This document shows, piece after piece, positions 52,104 through 61,240 of a stretch of 64,000 nt of DNA (position 1 is the stretch's first letter; each line of letters begins with the position of its first letter). A model generated the notes under the pieces. The model was given only the letters and a program-made list of their open reading frames with translations, was not told the DNA's origin and searched no databases. The stretch covers positions 2,046,001 through 2,110,000 of the forward strand of contig NZ_CP094723.1 in the NCBI RefSeq assembly GCF_025558585.1, written 5' to 3'. Both the position numbers and the translations under genes were made by a program. Origin of the DNA: Staphylococcus sp. IVB6214. Lineage in GTDB: Bacteria > Bacillota > Bacilli > Staphylococcales > Staphylococcaceae.

Positions 52104-53213
52104 TTGATTCATCGATTATTTCGAAACCCATGGCATATCATTATCGGTATTTGCCTAGTACTAACTATCGTGCTCATCAGCTTCACTTATTGCAATGCAT
52201 CCTTTTATCAAGTACCCATTGGGAAAGTGACAAAAGTAACATCGCATCACAGTAAAAAAACAGTTGATGAACAACATAATCGCGACATACATTATACAGA
52301 TCAATTATCAGTCAAACTGTTAAACACCTCTCAAAAAGGGGCAACTTTGAATGTTGAACATCAGTACAATGCCTCTCATACTGAAGCTCAGCCATACCGC
52401 GCAGGTGATCGACTTCTACTACATATCAATACATCAACAAATGAAGCTTATGTTGTGGAAAAGAAAAGAGATACGCTTGTTGTGACAGTATTGAGCGTAT
52501 TTATACTCGCCTTACTTGTCATCGGTCAAAGAATTGGTCTACAATCAATGGCTTCATTAATAATGAACACTGGAGCAATTCTAGTTGCGGTATGGTTATA
52601 TAACCAAAATCCAAACCTAGACCTATTTCTTTTGATGAGTATTGCAGTGGTTGTAGCAACGAGTCTGACGCTAACACTCGTCACTGGATGGCAGTCACGA
52701 ACAATTGTGACGATTGCGAGTACCCTACTCGGTACATTTATATGTGTGGGTATTGCGTGGCTCGTCATTACCTTAACGAATAGTCAAGGGATCAAATATG
52801 AGACAATGAGTTTTTTAACAGTGCAACCTAAAATGATTTTTCTTACTTCCGTGTTGGTTGGTACGCTTGGCGCGGTGATGGATGTCGCCATTACGATATC
52901 GAGTGGCATGTATGAAATTTTACAGCGCACACCATCCATCTCGACGCAACGTTGGATTAAAGCGGGCCAAAATATTGGAAAAGATATCATGGGGACAATG
53001 ACGAATATTTTATTATTTTCCTATTTAGCAGGAAGCCTTCCGATGTTGTTATTATTTTTAAAGAACGGCAACACATTGACATACAGTATTTCAATGAACT
53101 GGTCTCTTGAGATATGTCGCGCCATCACAGGTGGTATTGGCATTGTACTAACTGTGCCACTTACCATTCTTCTTATGCAAATCTGGCATCGCTGGAAAGG
53201 GGGAAGCATCTAA
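52104..53213 (+). CDS. YibE/F-family membrane protein (first of pair)
   Basis: 369 residues. One N-terminal helix, an extracellular beta-rich part (about 35-130), then six or seven helices with GTLGAVMDVAITISSGMYEI, the YibE/F signature, and QRWIKAGQNIGKDIMGTMTN. TTG start at 52104, with AAGGAG nine bases upstream. Function unknown; transport has been suggested for the family. The stop overlaps the next start as TAATG. Confidence 0.85.
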   Translation: MIHRLFRNPWHIIIGICLVLTIVLISFTYCNASFYQVPIGKVTKVTSHHSKKTVDEQHNRDIHYTDQLSVKLLNTSQKGATLNVEHQYNASHTEAQPYRAGDRLLLHINTSTNEAYVVEKKRDTLVVTVLSVFILALLVIGQRIGLQSMASLIMNTGAILVAVWLYNQNPNLDLFLLMSIAVVVATSLTLTLVTGWQSRTIVTIASTLLGTFICVGIAWLVITLTNSQGIKYETMSFLTVQPKMIFLTSVLVGTLGAVMDVAITISSGMYEILQRTPSISTQRWIKAGQNIGKDIMGTMTNILLFSYLAGSLPMLLLFLKNGNTLTYSISMNWSLEICRAITGGIGIVLTVPLTILLMQIWHRWKGGSI

Positions 53214-53968
53214 TGAATGCGATTTTGATTCTGATGCTCATCCTATTCATCTTGATGAGTCTACTTGGTGGAAAAACAGGCGTCGTTTCGTTTTTTACTT
53301 TGTTTTTGAACTTTATCATTCTATTTCTCACACTATTATTTATTGTGTTCGGGGCACCGATTTATATCATGTGTTTCGTTTTCAGTCTATTAATCGCAGC
53401 CGTCAACCTGTTTCTTCTGAACGGTGTCAATATCAAAACGGTTGCTGCTTTTATTGCAAGTATTTTCACTACATTACTTATGTTGGCAGCTATTTATTTT
53501 TCAGTACAGACTGGACATCTACAAGGTTTTACACCTGAAGAACAAGATGAAACATATGTGTATTCTTTAAATATTGGTATTAATATGACACAATTTATGA
53601 TATTTACAGTCATATTAGCAGTTATTGCAGCGGTTATTGATTTGGCAATCACAATCAGCTCACCCATGTTTGAACTGCATGTGACAAATCCTGCATTAAC
53701 ACGGAAGCAACTCTTTGTTTCTGGTATGCGTGTTGGTAGAGAAATATTAGCAACTTCTGCAAATACAATCTATCTCGCCTTTTTAGGGGGGTCTCTAACA
53801 TTACTATTTTGGTTTTTTAACTTGGATTATCGCTTAGGCCATCTAATAAATACCAAACTCTTCACACAAGAGATCATTACGATTGCACTTGGCGGAATTG
53901 CAATTGCGATATGTATCCCTATTACCGCTTTTATGACAGCAACGTTACTCACACGGCCAAAAAAATAA
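53213..53968 (+). CDS. YibE/F-family membrane protein (second of pair)
   Basis: 251 residues from MNAILILMLILFILMSLLGG, about seven helices. AVIAAVIDLAITISSPMFEL is the same signature as in the first gene, and RKQLFVSGMRVGREILATSA the same amphipathic loop. The ATG shares its A with the stop of the upstream gene, so translation is coupled and the two proteins probably pair. A longer in-frame version starting at 53114 is inside the first gene and is rejected. Confidence 0.85.
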   Translation: MNAILILMLILFILMSLLGGKTGVVSFFTLFLNFIILFLTLLFIVFGAPIYIMCFVFSLLIAAVNLFLLNGVNIKTVAAFIASIFTTLLMLAAIYFSVQTGHLQGFTPEEQDETYVYSLNIGINMTQFMIFTVILAVIAAVIDLAITISSPMFELHVTNPALTRKQLFVSGMRVGREILATSANTIYLAFLGGSLTLLFWFFNLDYRLGHLINTKLFTQEIITIALGGIAIAICIPITAFMTATLLTRPKK

Positions 53969-53995
53969 CATCTGGAACATTGATGATACGAACTG

Positions 53996-54073
53996 CTTGA
54001 GATTGGGACAAAATTCTACTGTTAAGGCATTTTCCAAAGTACAAATTGCTTACGTCTCATCTCTAAGCAGTTT
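53996..54073 (+). repeat. Hairpin-forming intergenic element after the YibE/F pair
   Basis: GAGATTGGGAC pairs roughly with GTCTCATCTC, and an inner CAAATTGCTTA / TAAGCAGTTTG stem is present. It resembles the staphylococcal GAGACTGGGAC-type intergenic repeat; may terminate the upstream operon. Confidence 0.45.
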
Positions 54074-54211
54074 GTTTATATTTCATTAACCATGCCACTC
54101 TTCATTACTTTTTTATAAAATTTTTACACAAAAACATAAACAGTGCTTCAAAAGACGTTCAATATGCTATAATCATCACTGAAAACTTATATTCTAGGGG
54201 TATATTTAACT

Positions 54212-56263
54212 ATGTTAACTATTAAAGAAATCAATGACATCCTTAACGGCAAAACGATTAACGTGGATCAGCATAATGAAAATAATATTATCGATGACTT
54301 CGAAACCATTTTTAACTATGTCAATTCAAAACGCACGGCATTCTTTTCACCGAATAAAAAAACTTGGTCTCGCTTTTTAGGTCGAGGCAAAAATGCACCA
54401 GACGGTAATGATCTGATCAACCTTGAACAAGAAGATATTGGACTAATCATCACTGAAAAAGAAGTAGAGGGATTACATCACCCCATTCCACAAATTATTA
54501 TCGAAGACTCTGTTGCATCTTTAAAAAAATTAGCAATTTATATTCGTAATCAGTATACAAATCCACTCATCGCAATCACTGGCTCAATGGGTAAGAGTTC
54601 TACACGTATGATTACTACTTCACTCTTACAAGACTATCATGTGTTAGAAAACAGAGGAAACAACAACGTGCGTGGGGCAATTTATTCAAACATGTTGAAG
54701 TTAATTAAAAATCCTGACTTTGCGGTTATTGAAACATCTCTCAATGCCATCAATTATATTGAAGATACTGCTGTGAATTTACGCCCTGATGTCGCTGTGA
54801 TAACAGGAATTGGCGCAGCGCACTTTTCATCATTCCAAAGCATAGAAGAAATTGCAAAACTAAAGGCACGTATCTTTAACGGCTTATCTGAAGATGGGAT
54901 TGCCATCATTAATGGAGACACATTGTTTGTTGACTATTTAAAGGAGCAAGCAGCTAAAAAGACAAATAACGTCTTTACGTATTCTACCGTAACATCATCT
55001 CATGCTGATCTTACACCAGAATTCATCCAATATCAGAAAGGATCTATTCATTTCGGTATTTCAGAATCTGATAGTATAGAAACCTACAAACTCAATACGA
55101 TTAGTTCAGGTATGATTTCTAATACACTTGGGGCATTACTCGCATTGAAAAAACTCGGCGTATCAATTAACCCTAAAGCGTTAGAAGACTTCCAACCATT
55201 CTCAAAAATACTCAAAATGAAACAAATTCAAGCACAACATCATCAATTAACACTTATCGATGATACACATAACGCTTCATTACCAGCAATGATTAATGCT
55301 ATCAAAGCTTTCGATACACAAACACAATTCTTCAAAGGAAACAAAATCATCGCAATCGGTCAGATTAGTGACTTAGGTGATAAAGCACGCGCAGTACATG
55401 AAGAACTGATTCCTGTTTTATCAGAATCAAATGCTGATTACATTCTCTGCTTGAATAATGATTTGCGTCCAGTGGTTGGTCAAGTGAAAAACAAGAACAT
55501 CACGTGGTATGCAAGTATTGAAACGATGATCAATGACTTGAAGTTTTTATGTAACGAAGACTCATTGACATTGTTGAAGTCTTCCAGCGGTGGTACAGAC
55601 TTCCCCGTGCTCGCTCGAAAGCTACCGCACGTATTATCAGCCAATCGCATTCAATATCAACAAGCTGAGTTGTTTGATGAAATGGCTCGCTTAGGAGAGA
55701 GCTATCTCATTATTGATAACGAGACGCTTGAGATTACTCGCGCGCATAACGCTAACAATTCAATGACAATTGATGGGATAGGTCCATTTATCTTCTATCT
55801 GTATGCTATGGACCATAACGTCGAGAACACGACACAACCACTCAAAGAATGGGGAACGAACAATCAGACATTCTATACAGGGCGCCCTATATCGACATAT
55901 GCGCTCTTGAAATATGCTACAAATAGTCCACATCCGTCTGTATTATATGAATTGTCGGATCGTTTATTTAAAAACTTCCGAAATCGAAGTCAGTATACAC
56001 ATCAATTGATTGAGAAATATGATTTCAATCCATCTGTATCAATCAATCTTACTGGACGATTTATGAAAAAAGAACGCCAAAGTTTTTCAGTCCATGACTT
56101 GTATCAAATATTGAAAGATTACCAATATGACTTGTTCCGCTTCAGCAATACATTCATTGTCGGTCATAAACATAAAAGCGGATTTATTCGTGGGTGTGAT
56201 CAAACGATCATTTTCACTTCTCATACTGATCCAGATGCACTCAAATCTTTAATTACCTTCTAA
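54212..56263 (+). CDS. MurF-like Mur ligase fused to a C-terminal degenerate hydrolase-like domain
   Basis: 683 residues versus about 450 for MurF. N-terminal substrate domain (1-105), central ATPase with the P-loop ITGSMGKSSTRMI (about 127-139) where MurF has GSxGKTxTK, NNNVRGAIYS and TGIGAAHFSSF, and a C-terminal ligase domain with LTLIDDTHNASLPAM. From about residue 490 an extra ~190-residue region follows: SYLIIDNETLEITRAHNAN, then YTHQLIEKYDFNP and HKHKSGFIRGC. It looks like a D-Ala-D-Ala carboxypeptidase/beta-lactamase fold that has lost SxxK, but this is uncertain. Substrate unknown. Monocistronic, flanked by a terminator. Confidence 0.75.
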   Translation: MLTIKEINDILNGKTINVDQHNENNIIDDFETIFNYVNSKRTAFFSPNKKTWSRFLGRGKNAPDGNDLINLEQEDIGLIITEKEVEGLHHPIPQIIIEDSVASLKKLAIYIRNQYTNPLIAITGSMGKSSTRMITTSLLQDYHVLENRGNNNVRGAIYSNMLKLIKNPDFAVIETSLNAINYIEDTAVNLRPDVAVITGIGAAHFSSFQSIEEIAKLKARIFNGLSEDGIAIINGDTLFVDYLKEQAAKKTNNVFTYSTVTSSHADLTPEFIQYQKGSIHFGISESDSIETYKLNTISSGMISNTLGALLALKKLGVSINPKALEDFQPFSKILKMKQIQAQHHQLTLIDDTHNASLPAMINAIKAFDTQTQFFKGNKIIAIGQISDLGDKARAVHEELIPVLSESNADYILCLNNDLRPVVGQVKNKNITWYASIETMINDLKFLCNEDSLTLLKSSSGGTDFPVLARKLPHVLSANRIQYQQAELFDEMARLGESYLIIDNETLEITRAHNANNSMTIDGIGPFIFYLYAMDHNVENTTQPLKEWGTNNQTFYTGRPISTYALLKYATNSPHPSVLYELSDRLFKNFRNRSQYTHQLIEKYDFNPSVSINLTGRFMKKERQSFSVHDLYQILKDYQYDLFRFSNTFIVGHKHKSGFIRGCDQTIIFTSHTDPDALKSLITF

Positions 56264-56314
56264 TAACAAAATCGCACCACTACACATATGTATGTAGTGG
56301 TGCGATTTGTTATT
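56262..56314. terminator. Bidirectional terminator after the MurF-like gene
   Basis: Long stem ATCGCACCACTACA / TGTAGTGGTGCGAT, extended by ATAACAAA / TTTGTTAT. Confidence 0.9.
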
Positions 56315-56320
56315 ACTTCT

Positions 56321-56848
56321 TTATTGTACAACCACACGGTCTTTCGCTGTGATTGTGATGACTTCATTCGGGAAGAAAGATATTTGTGTGGTACCAGCAT
56401 CATAAAATGCTTCTTCGTCTACATGTTTTTGAATATCTTTCTTATTGTCTTTAATTTTTTCAATCTTAAGTACTAAGTCTACCAATTTTTGATTTTTATC
56501 AAAGCCTAAAATAACATCATTTTTCTCATAATATGCAATGCCTGCTTCTGTTCCAATCGACTTCACATTTTTGCCAAGTGCTTTATCCATATCTGCTTTT
56601 GTCGATTGACCCACTTTTAAGCCTTCATATTTGAAATTGTCTGCAGCTAATCCTTGATAGAAGTATTTATCTTTCAAGGCATCATTATTTTTGTGATTAA
56701 ATGTTCCTTTATAACTATAATACGCCTTTTGTTCTACCTTTTTGTCAGTTTGTGTTGATTTATCCGCAGCGTATGAAACTGAAACGCCACCTAATAACAA
56801 TCCTGTTGATACACCTGTCGCAACTAGCATCTTCATATATTTATTCAT
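56321..56848 (-). CDS. IsaB-like secreted antigen
   Basis: 175 residues from MNKYMKMLVATGVSTGLLLG, the length of S. aureus IsaB. Signal peptide cleaves near VSYAADKS. Mature part has AYYSYKGTFNHKN, FYQGLAADNFKYEGLKVGQS and GIAYYEKNDVILGF, following the IsaB pattern. IsaB binds extracellular nucleic acid and is surface-associated; a shared role here is inferred. GAGGAG is eight bases before the ATG; an upstream extension to 56896 has no ribosome site. Confidence 0.75.
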   Translation of the reverse strand: MNKYMKMLVATGVSTGLLLGGVSVSYAADKSTQTDKKVEQKAYYSYKGTFNHKNNDALKDKYFYQGLAADNFKYEGLKVGQSTKADMDKALGKNVKSIGTEAGIAYYEKNDVILGFDKNQKLVDLVLKIEKIKDNKKDIQKHVDEEAFYDAGTTQISFFPNEVITITAKDRVVVQ

Positions 56849-57134
56849 TTGAGTCACTCCTCTTTTCTTTCGTTCATCATAGGGTTCTACAATCACACGA
56901 TATCGTATTCGCTATGTCATATAGCCATCGTTAATTTTCTATTTGATGGCATATTACTTTTATACGATATCTTAATCGTAACAAACTCATCATCAATATA
57001 CACGTATTTCACTGTATCATGTCATAAATAGCCGTATAATAGTAAAAAACACAACAACTATGTGTACAATATTTAAAAAAGGATATATATTATACTGTAT
57101 CCAAGATTATTGAAGTTATAAGGAGTGACATGGA

Positions 57135-57407
57135 ATGGCTAAAAAATCACAAAAAGGATTGAGCGTTCTATCAACTGTTTTATCAGGTACAACAATCGCA
57201 TTAGACAGTTATAACTACTACGTTTATCGCTCAAAAAACAAAAAACTAAGTTATTTATCTTTAGGACTTGGTTCTGCCGATATGTTGTTAGATTTCTATC
57301 TATCATTTAGTGCCAAAAATAAATTCGTCAAAGCTTGGTCACTATTCTCGCTCAGTCGCCAATTACGCGCACAAGCTGATAAATTCAAATCTATCAAGAA
57401 TCAATAA
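57135..57407 (+). CDS. Small basic membrane-associated protein, unknown
   Basis: 90 residues, pI high. Moderately hydrophobic stretches at about 10-25 (LSVLSTVLSGTTIALD) and 40-56 (YLSLGLGSADMLLDFYL) between basic ends; ends SLSRQLRAQADKFKSIKNQ. AAGGAG precedes the ATG. Ends at a bidirectional terminator. I do not recognise the family. Confidence 0.65.
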   Translation: MAKKSQKGLSVLSTVLSGTTIALDSYNYYVYRSKNKKLSYLSLGLGSADMLLDFYLSFSAKNKFVKAWSLFSLSRQLRAQADKFKSIKNQ

Positions 57408-57412
57408 TGATA

Positions 57413-57453
57413 AAAGCAGTCAATCTCATCATGTAGAGATCGACTGCTTTTTA
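57413..57453. terminator. Bidirectional terminator
   Basis: AAAAGCAGTC / GACTGCTTTT outer and ATCTC / GAGAT inner stems, followed by TTATTTT; shared by the 90-residue gene and sle1. Confidence 0.85.
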
Positions 57454-57455
57454 TT

Positions 57456-58679
57456 TTAATGAATATATTTAAATGCTCGTACGCTATAACTTGGTATTGT
57501 ACGATATGTCAACACGCCTGGTCCTGCGCTATAATTCATCTCTGATACAAGAATACTGCCATCACTATTGATACGTTCAACATAAGCAACATGTCCATAA
57601 TAACCAAGATCAGATTGTAAGATAGATCCAACTGCTGGTTGATTATTTACGAGATAACCATCTCTTACAGCATTATTATCCCATGTATTTGCATTCCACC
57701 AATATGTACTGATTGCACGCCCTGCTGCTTGTCGCTTATTAAATACATGCCACGTACATTGTCCCCAGTCATAGTAATTTTTATGATTGAAAACAGGCGA
57801 TGTGTTGTAAGCTGTTGTTGTCACTGTCGTTTGTGCTTGAGAACTTGTTGTTCCAGTCACTTTCAACTTTTGTCCTGGAAAGATCAAGAAACTATTTAAG
57901 CCGTTCAAGTTCATAATATTTTGGTATGTTGTTCCATATTTTGACGCAATCAACCCCAGTGAATCTCCCGGTTGTACCGTATAATAAGATCCACTTGTCG
58001 TCGTATTAGCAGTAGTTGTATTTTGACGTTGTACTGCTTGATTCGATACTGCTGACCCACTGACTTTTAACTTTTGACCAGGATGAATCAGAAATCCTCT
58101 CAAGCCGTTCAAGTTCATAATATTTTGGTATGTCGTCCCATATTTTGACGCAATCAACGCTAATGAATCGCCCGGTTGTACCGTGTAATATGCCCCCGTA
58201 CCGTTGCTTGTATTCGTCTGAGTACGACCAGCATTTTGCGTTGTTGCTTGACTCGTCGCCGACCCGCTTACACGAAGTTTTTGTCCCGGAAAGATTAAGA
58301 AGTTGTTCAAGCCATTTAAACGCATAATATTTTGATACGTTGTACCATAGCGTGCTGCAATCGCTGATAACGAGTCACCACTTCTAACTGTATATGTTCC
58401 ATTGGTCGCAGTATAACTTCTTTGATTGTTCGTTTGATTTGTTTGACGCACTGCTGTTCTGCCACCAGATACTTGTAACACTTGATTAGGGAAAATCAAG
58501 TTTGAGTTCAAGTTATTGTATGACTTCAGCTGTGCAATACTTATTTGATGTTTCGTGGCAATTGACCACAATGAATCGCCTGCTTGCACACGATATGTAG
58601 CTGCTTCTGCATCACTCACTGCAGCCACTGTCGAAATGGCTGATGTACCGATAACGGCTGCAATTACTTTTTTCCGCAC
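57456..58679 (-). CDS. sle1: N-acetylmuramoyl-L-alanine amidase Sle1 with four LysM modules
   Basis: 407 residues. Signal peptide to about DAEAATYRV, then four LysM modules at about 27-71, 94-138, 165-209 and 233-277 (each YxVxxGDSLxxIA...LNGL...FPGQKL), linked by Thr/Gln/Asn-rich spacers, and a C-terminal CHAP domain with the nucleophile Cys in WGQCTWHVF and His in [10 protein letters not shown]. aureus Sle1 has three LysM. GTG start, with GAGGAGA eight bases upstream. Cleaves the septum during daughter-cell separation. A WalR box sits upstream. Confidence 0.94.
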   Translation of the reverse strand: MRKKVIAAVIGTSAISTVAAVSDAEAATYRVQAGDSLWSIATKHQISIAQLKSYNNLNSNLIFPNQVLQVSGGRTAVRQTNQTNNQRSYTATNGTYTVRSGDSLSAIAARYGTTYQNIMRLNGLNNFLIFPGQKLRVSGSATSQATTQNAGRTQTNTSNGTGAYYTVQPGDSLALIASKYGTTYQNIMNLNGLRGFLIHPGQKLKVSGSAVSNQAVQRQNTTTANTTTSGSYYTVQPGDSLGLIASKYGTTYQNIMNLNGLNSFLIFPGQKLKVTGTTSSQAQTTVTTTAYNTSPVFNHKNYYDWGQCTWHVFNKRQAAGRAISTYWWNANTWDNNAVRDGYLVNNQPAVGSILQSDLGYYGHVAYVERINSDGSILVSEMNYSAGPGVLTYRTIPSYSVRAFKYIH

Positions 58680-58717
58680 AGTTTTTCTCTCCTCACGTAA
58701 CTATTTTACATTTTTTC

Positions 58718-58773
58718 ATTATACACGTCGTACATGTGAAAATATATACCATTTATATAACATTCTTATTACA
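58718..58773 (-). promoter_or_regulatory. sle1 promoter with WalR (YycF) box
   Basis: TGTAAT-aagaa-TGTTAT (58773-58757, minus) is an exact fit to TGTWAH-N5-TGTWAH. The -10 TATAAT (58723-58718) is 33 bases downstream, a usual position for activation by WalR. The remaining gap up to 58953 holds nothing else I recognise. Confidence 0.8.
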
Positions 58774-58953
58774 AAATACTGATAACCACTTGTCACAATA
58801 CTGACACAGCATATTATTCATTAAAAAACATGATGAAATCACTTGATTTTCAACCATTAAAGTCACATCATTTTTTCTCATCCGGCATTTAATGTATTTT
58901 TCACTTTTTGATAATAATAAACTTGCGCGAAATATAATTGTCTACAATATACT

Positions 58954-58996
58954 AAAGCGTTGAAAAAAGCTGGCAATCAGCTCTTCTCAACGCTTT
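58954..58996 (-). terminator. mccAB terminator
   Basis: AAAGCGTTGA / TCAACGCTTT outer and AGCTG / CAGCT inner stems, 19 bases after the mccB stop. Confidence 0.8.
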
Positions 58997-59014
58997 CCAA
59001 TCAATACTTTATAT

Positions 59015-60166
59015 TTATTTTCTTGTCAATGCATCCAATGCTTGTTTCAAATCTGCCACTAAGTCTTCTGTATCTTCAATACCTAAAGAGAGTCGTACCA
59101 ATCCATCCGCGATACCTTCTTTCGCACGGATATCTGCTGGGATAGAGGCATGCGTCATCAAACTCGGTACAGAAATAAGACTTTCCACAGCGCCTAAACT
59201 TTCTGCCAATGTGAAATAGCGTGTATCTGTGACTAGTTTTTTCGCCTGCTCAACATCTGCCACTTCAAATGAAACGACACCCGGTGCTCCCTCAGATTGC
59301 GCTTGATGTATCTCGTAATTCAAATGGTCTTTTTGACTTGGATGATATACGTTTAATACATTTGGATGTTCTTCCAACATAGACACCACTGCTAACGCAT
59401 TCTTTTCAATTTGATCTAATCTCAAGCCGAGTGTTTTGATTCCACGTACCAACAAATAGCTGTCTTGTGGTCCAAGTACGCCCCCCGTAGAGTTTTGGAT
59501 AAAACCAATATGTTCTGCAAGCGCATCATCCGATACAGCGACAAGTCCTGCAACGACATCACTATGCCCGCCTAAATATTTCGTTGCAGAGTGAACAACG
59601 ATGTCCGCACCAAGTGTCAGTGGTGTTTGGAAGTAAGGCGTCATGAATGTGTTATCTACAACTGTTAGCAAGTCATGTTTACGCGCTAACTCGCTGACAG
59701 CACGAATATCAGTGATACGTAATAACGGGTTCGATGGTGTTTCAATGAAGACCATCTTCGTTTGCGGTTGAATCTGGTCTGCAATGTTTTGTACATCTGT
59801 TGTATTGACAAAGTCGAACGAAATACCATATCGCTCGAATACTTTTGTCATCGCACGGTATGTACCACCATACACATCTGATCCTACGATAACGTGATCA
59901 CCTTGATCCAATAACATGATAACTGCGCTGATTGCCGCAATACCCGATCCAAATGCAAAGCCGTGTTCGCCATGTTCTAAGTCCGCGATTACAGATTCTA
60001 ATGCTGTACGTGTTGGATTGGCCGTACGAGAATACTCATATCCTTGACGAAGTGAGCCAATCCCATCTTGTTCGTATGTACTCGTTTGATAAATGGGTGT
60101 TGTCACCGCCCCTGTGTAAGGGTCTGTTGTCTTGCCTCCGTGAATGAGTAATGTCTTTTTATTCAT
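59015..60166 (-). CDS. mccB: Cystathionine gamma-lyase/synthase family enzyme MccB
   Basis: 383 residues, PLP fold I. VTTPIYQTSTYEQDGIG, YEYSRTANPTRTALE, GSDVYGGTYRAM, VVDNTFMTPYFQ and the Schiff-base Lys in VVHSATKYLGGHSDVVAG (about residue 197). In the MccAB pathway it splits cystathionine to cysteine. It begins 3 bases after the mccA stop. A cystathionine gamma-synthase role (MetI) is the alternative; the mccA neighbour favours gamma-lyase. Confidence 0.88.
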   Translation of the reverse strand: MNKKTLLIHGGKTTDPYTGAVTTPIYQTSTYEQDGIGSLRQGYEYSRTANPTRTALESVIADLEHGEHGFAFGSGIAAISAVIMLLDQGDHVIVGSDVYGGTYRAMTKVFERYGISFDFVNTTDVQNIADQIQPQTKMVFIETPSNPLLRITDIRAVSELARKHDLLTVVDNTFMTPYFQTPLTLGADIVVHSATKYLGGHSDVVAGLVAVSDDALAEHIGFIQNSTGGVLGPQDSYLLVRGIKTLGLRLDQIEKNALAVVSMLEEHPNVLNVYHPSQKDHLNYEIHQAQSEGAPGVVSFEVADVEQAKKLVTDTRYFTLAESLGAVESLISVPSLMTHASIPADIRAKEGIADGLVRLSLGIEDTEDLVADLKQALDALTRK

Positions 60167-60169
60167 AAC

Positions 60170-61066
60170 TTAAACGCCTCCATATTGAAATATCTGTTTT
60201 GACATATAACGATCGCTACCGTCTGGGAATACAACGACGATATCACCTTGTTCGATACGCTTAGCGACACGCAATGCCCCTTCTAGTGCTGCACCAGAAG
60301 AACTCCCTACAAGTAATCCTTCATGTCTAGCTAATTCCCGTACATGACGAAAGGCAATCTCATCTGGTACTACTTCCACACGCTCAATCCATGATGGTTC
60401 TAAAAATGGCGGCCATACTTCAACACCAATACCTTCTGTATCATGTTTGCCCTTCTCACCACCACTTAAAATAGACCCCGTCGGTTCAACAACAACGGAC
60501 TTGATACCGTGTGTTTGTAGCACTTCTGAAACACCTGAGAATGTTCCACCAGAACCCGCACCTGCCACAAAGTAATCCATCGATGGCAACGCCTGTAACA
60601 GCTCTTGTGCTAATGTTTCTTTATAAGCTGCTGGGTTGTCTGGCGTTTCAAATTGATTCGTATAATAGGCACCTTCCGTTTCCGCATATTGCTTGGCTGC
60701 TTGGCGTGCACCTAGCATCCCGTCCGCTCGTGGTGTACGATATATCGTTGCACCCATCACACGCATAATCTCTATCTTCTCTTCAGAAAATCCTTCCGGC
60801 GCAAAGATCACACATTGAATATCATACTGTGATGCCACAAGTGCCAATCCAATACCTGTATTACCTGCCGTTGCCTCAACCAAGTGACCTCCACGTTGCA
60901 AGTCACCCCGTGCAATCGCTTGTTCAATTAAGTGTTTCCCAAGTCGATCTTTGACACTCCCACCCGGATTGTACATCTCTAACTTCGCAAAAATACGAAC
61001 ATCTTCTGTACTGTAATGTCGCAATTGCACTAATGGTGTTTGACCTACTAAATCTATCGTATTCAC
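60170..61066 (-). CDS. mccA: Cystathionine beta-synthase / O-acetylserine-dependent MccA
   Basis: 298 residues, PLP fold II. The Schiff-base Lys is in MYNPGGSVKDRLG (about residue 40); EATAGNTGIGLALVA binds the carboxylate and VAGAGSGGTFSGVSE the phosphate. It joins homocysteine with O-acetylserine to give cystathionine, the first step of reverse transsulfuration. First gene of mccAB. Confidence 0.9.
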   Translation of the reverse strand: MNTIDLVGQTPLVQLRHYSTEDVRIFAKLEMYNPGGSVKDRLGKHLIEQAIARGDLQRGGHLVEATAGNTGIGLALVASQYDIQCVIFAPEGFSEEKIEIMRVMGATIYRTPRADGMLGARQAAKQYAETEGAYYTNQFETPDNPAAYKETLAQELLQALPSMDYFVAGAGSGGTFSGVSEVLQTHGIKSVVVEPTGSILSGGEKGKHDTEGIGVEVWPPFLEPSWIERVEVVPDEIAFRHVRELARHEGLLVGSSSGAALEGALRVAKRIEQGDIVVVFPDGSDRYMSKQIFQYGGV

Positions 61067-61105
61067 ATCATGGACTCCTTTTCAAAACCTAGTTGATTAA
61101 TAAGA

Positions 61106-61134
61106 ATTATAGGCGAAGTCTTTCAATATTTCAA
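61106..61134 (-). promoter_or_regulatory. mccAB promoter
   Basis: TTGAAA (61134-61129), 17-base spacer, TATAAT (61111-61106) on the minus strand. The AT-rich dyad just downstream could be a CymR site, not confirmed. Confidence 0.65.
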
Positions 61135-61240
61135 TCTATACACTCCTGATGTTGCGATTCACACTTTAAATCCAATATACGTTACACTATTCATAAAGGA
61201 TATTCGTACTAACACCAATCAATAAAAGGGAGTGCTTCAT

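Noticed and set aside
53114..53212. Longer form of the second YibE/F protein
   Set aside because: It is a frame inside the first YibE/F gene; the TAATG junction gives the real start.
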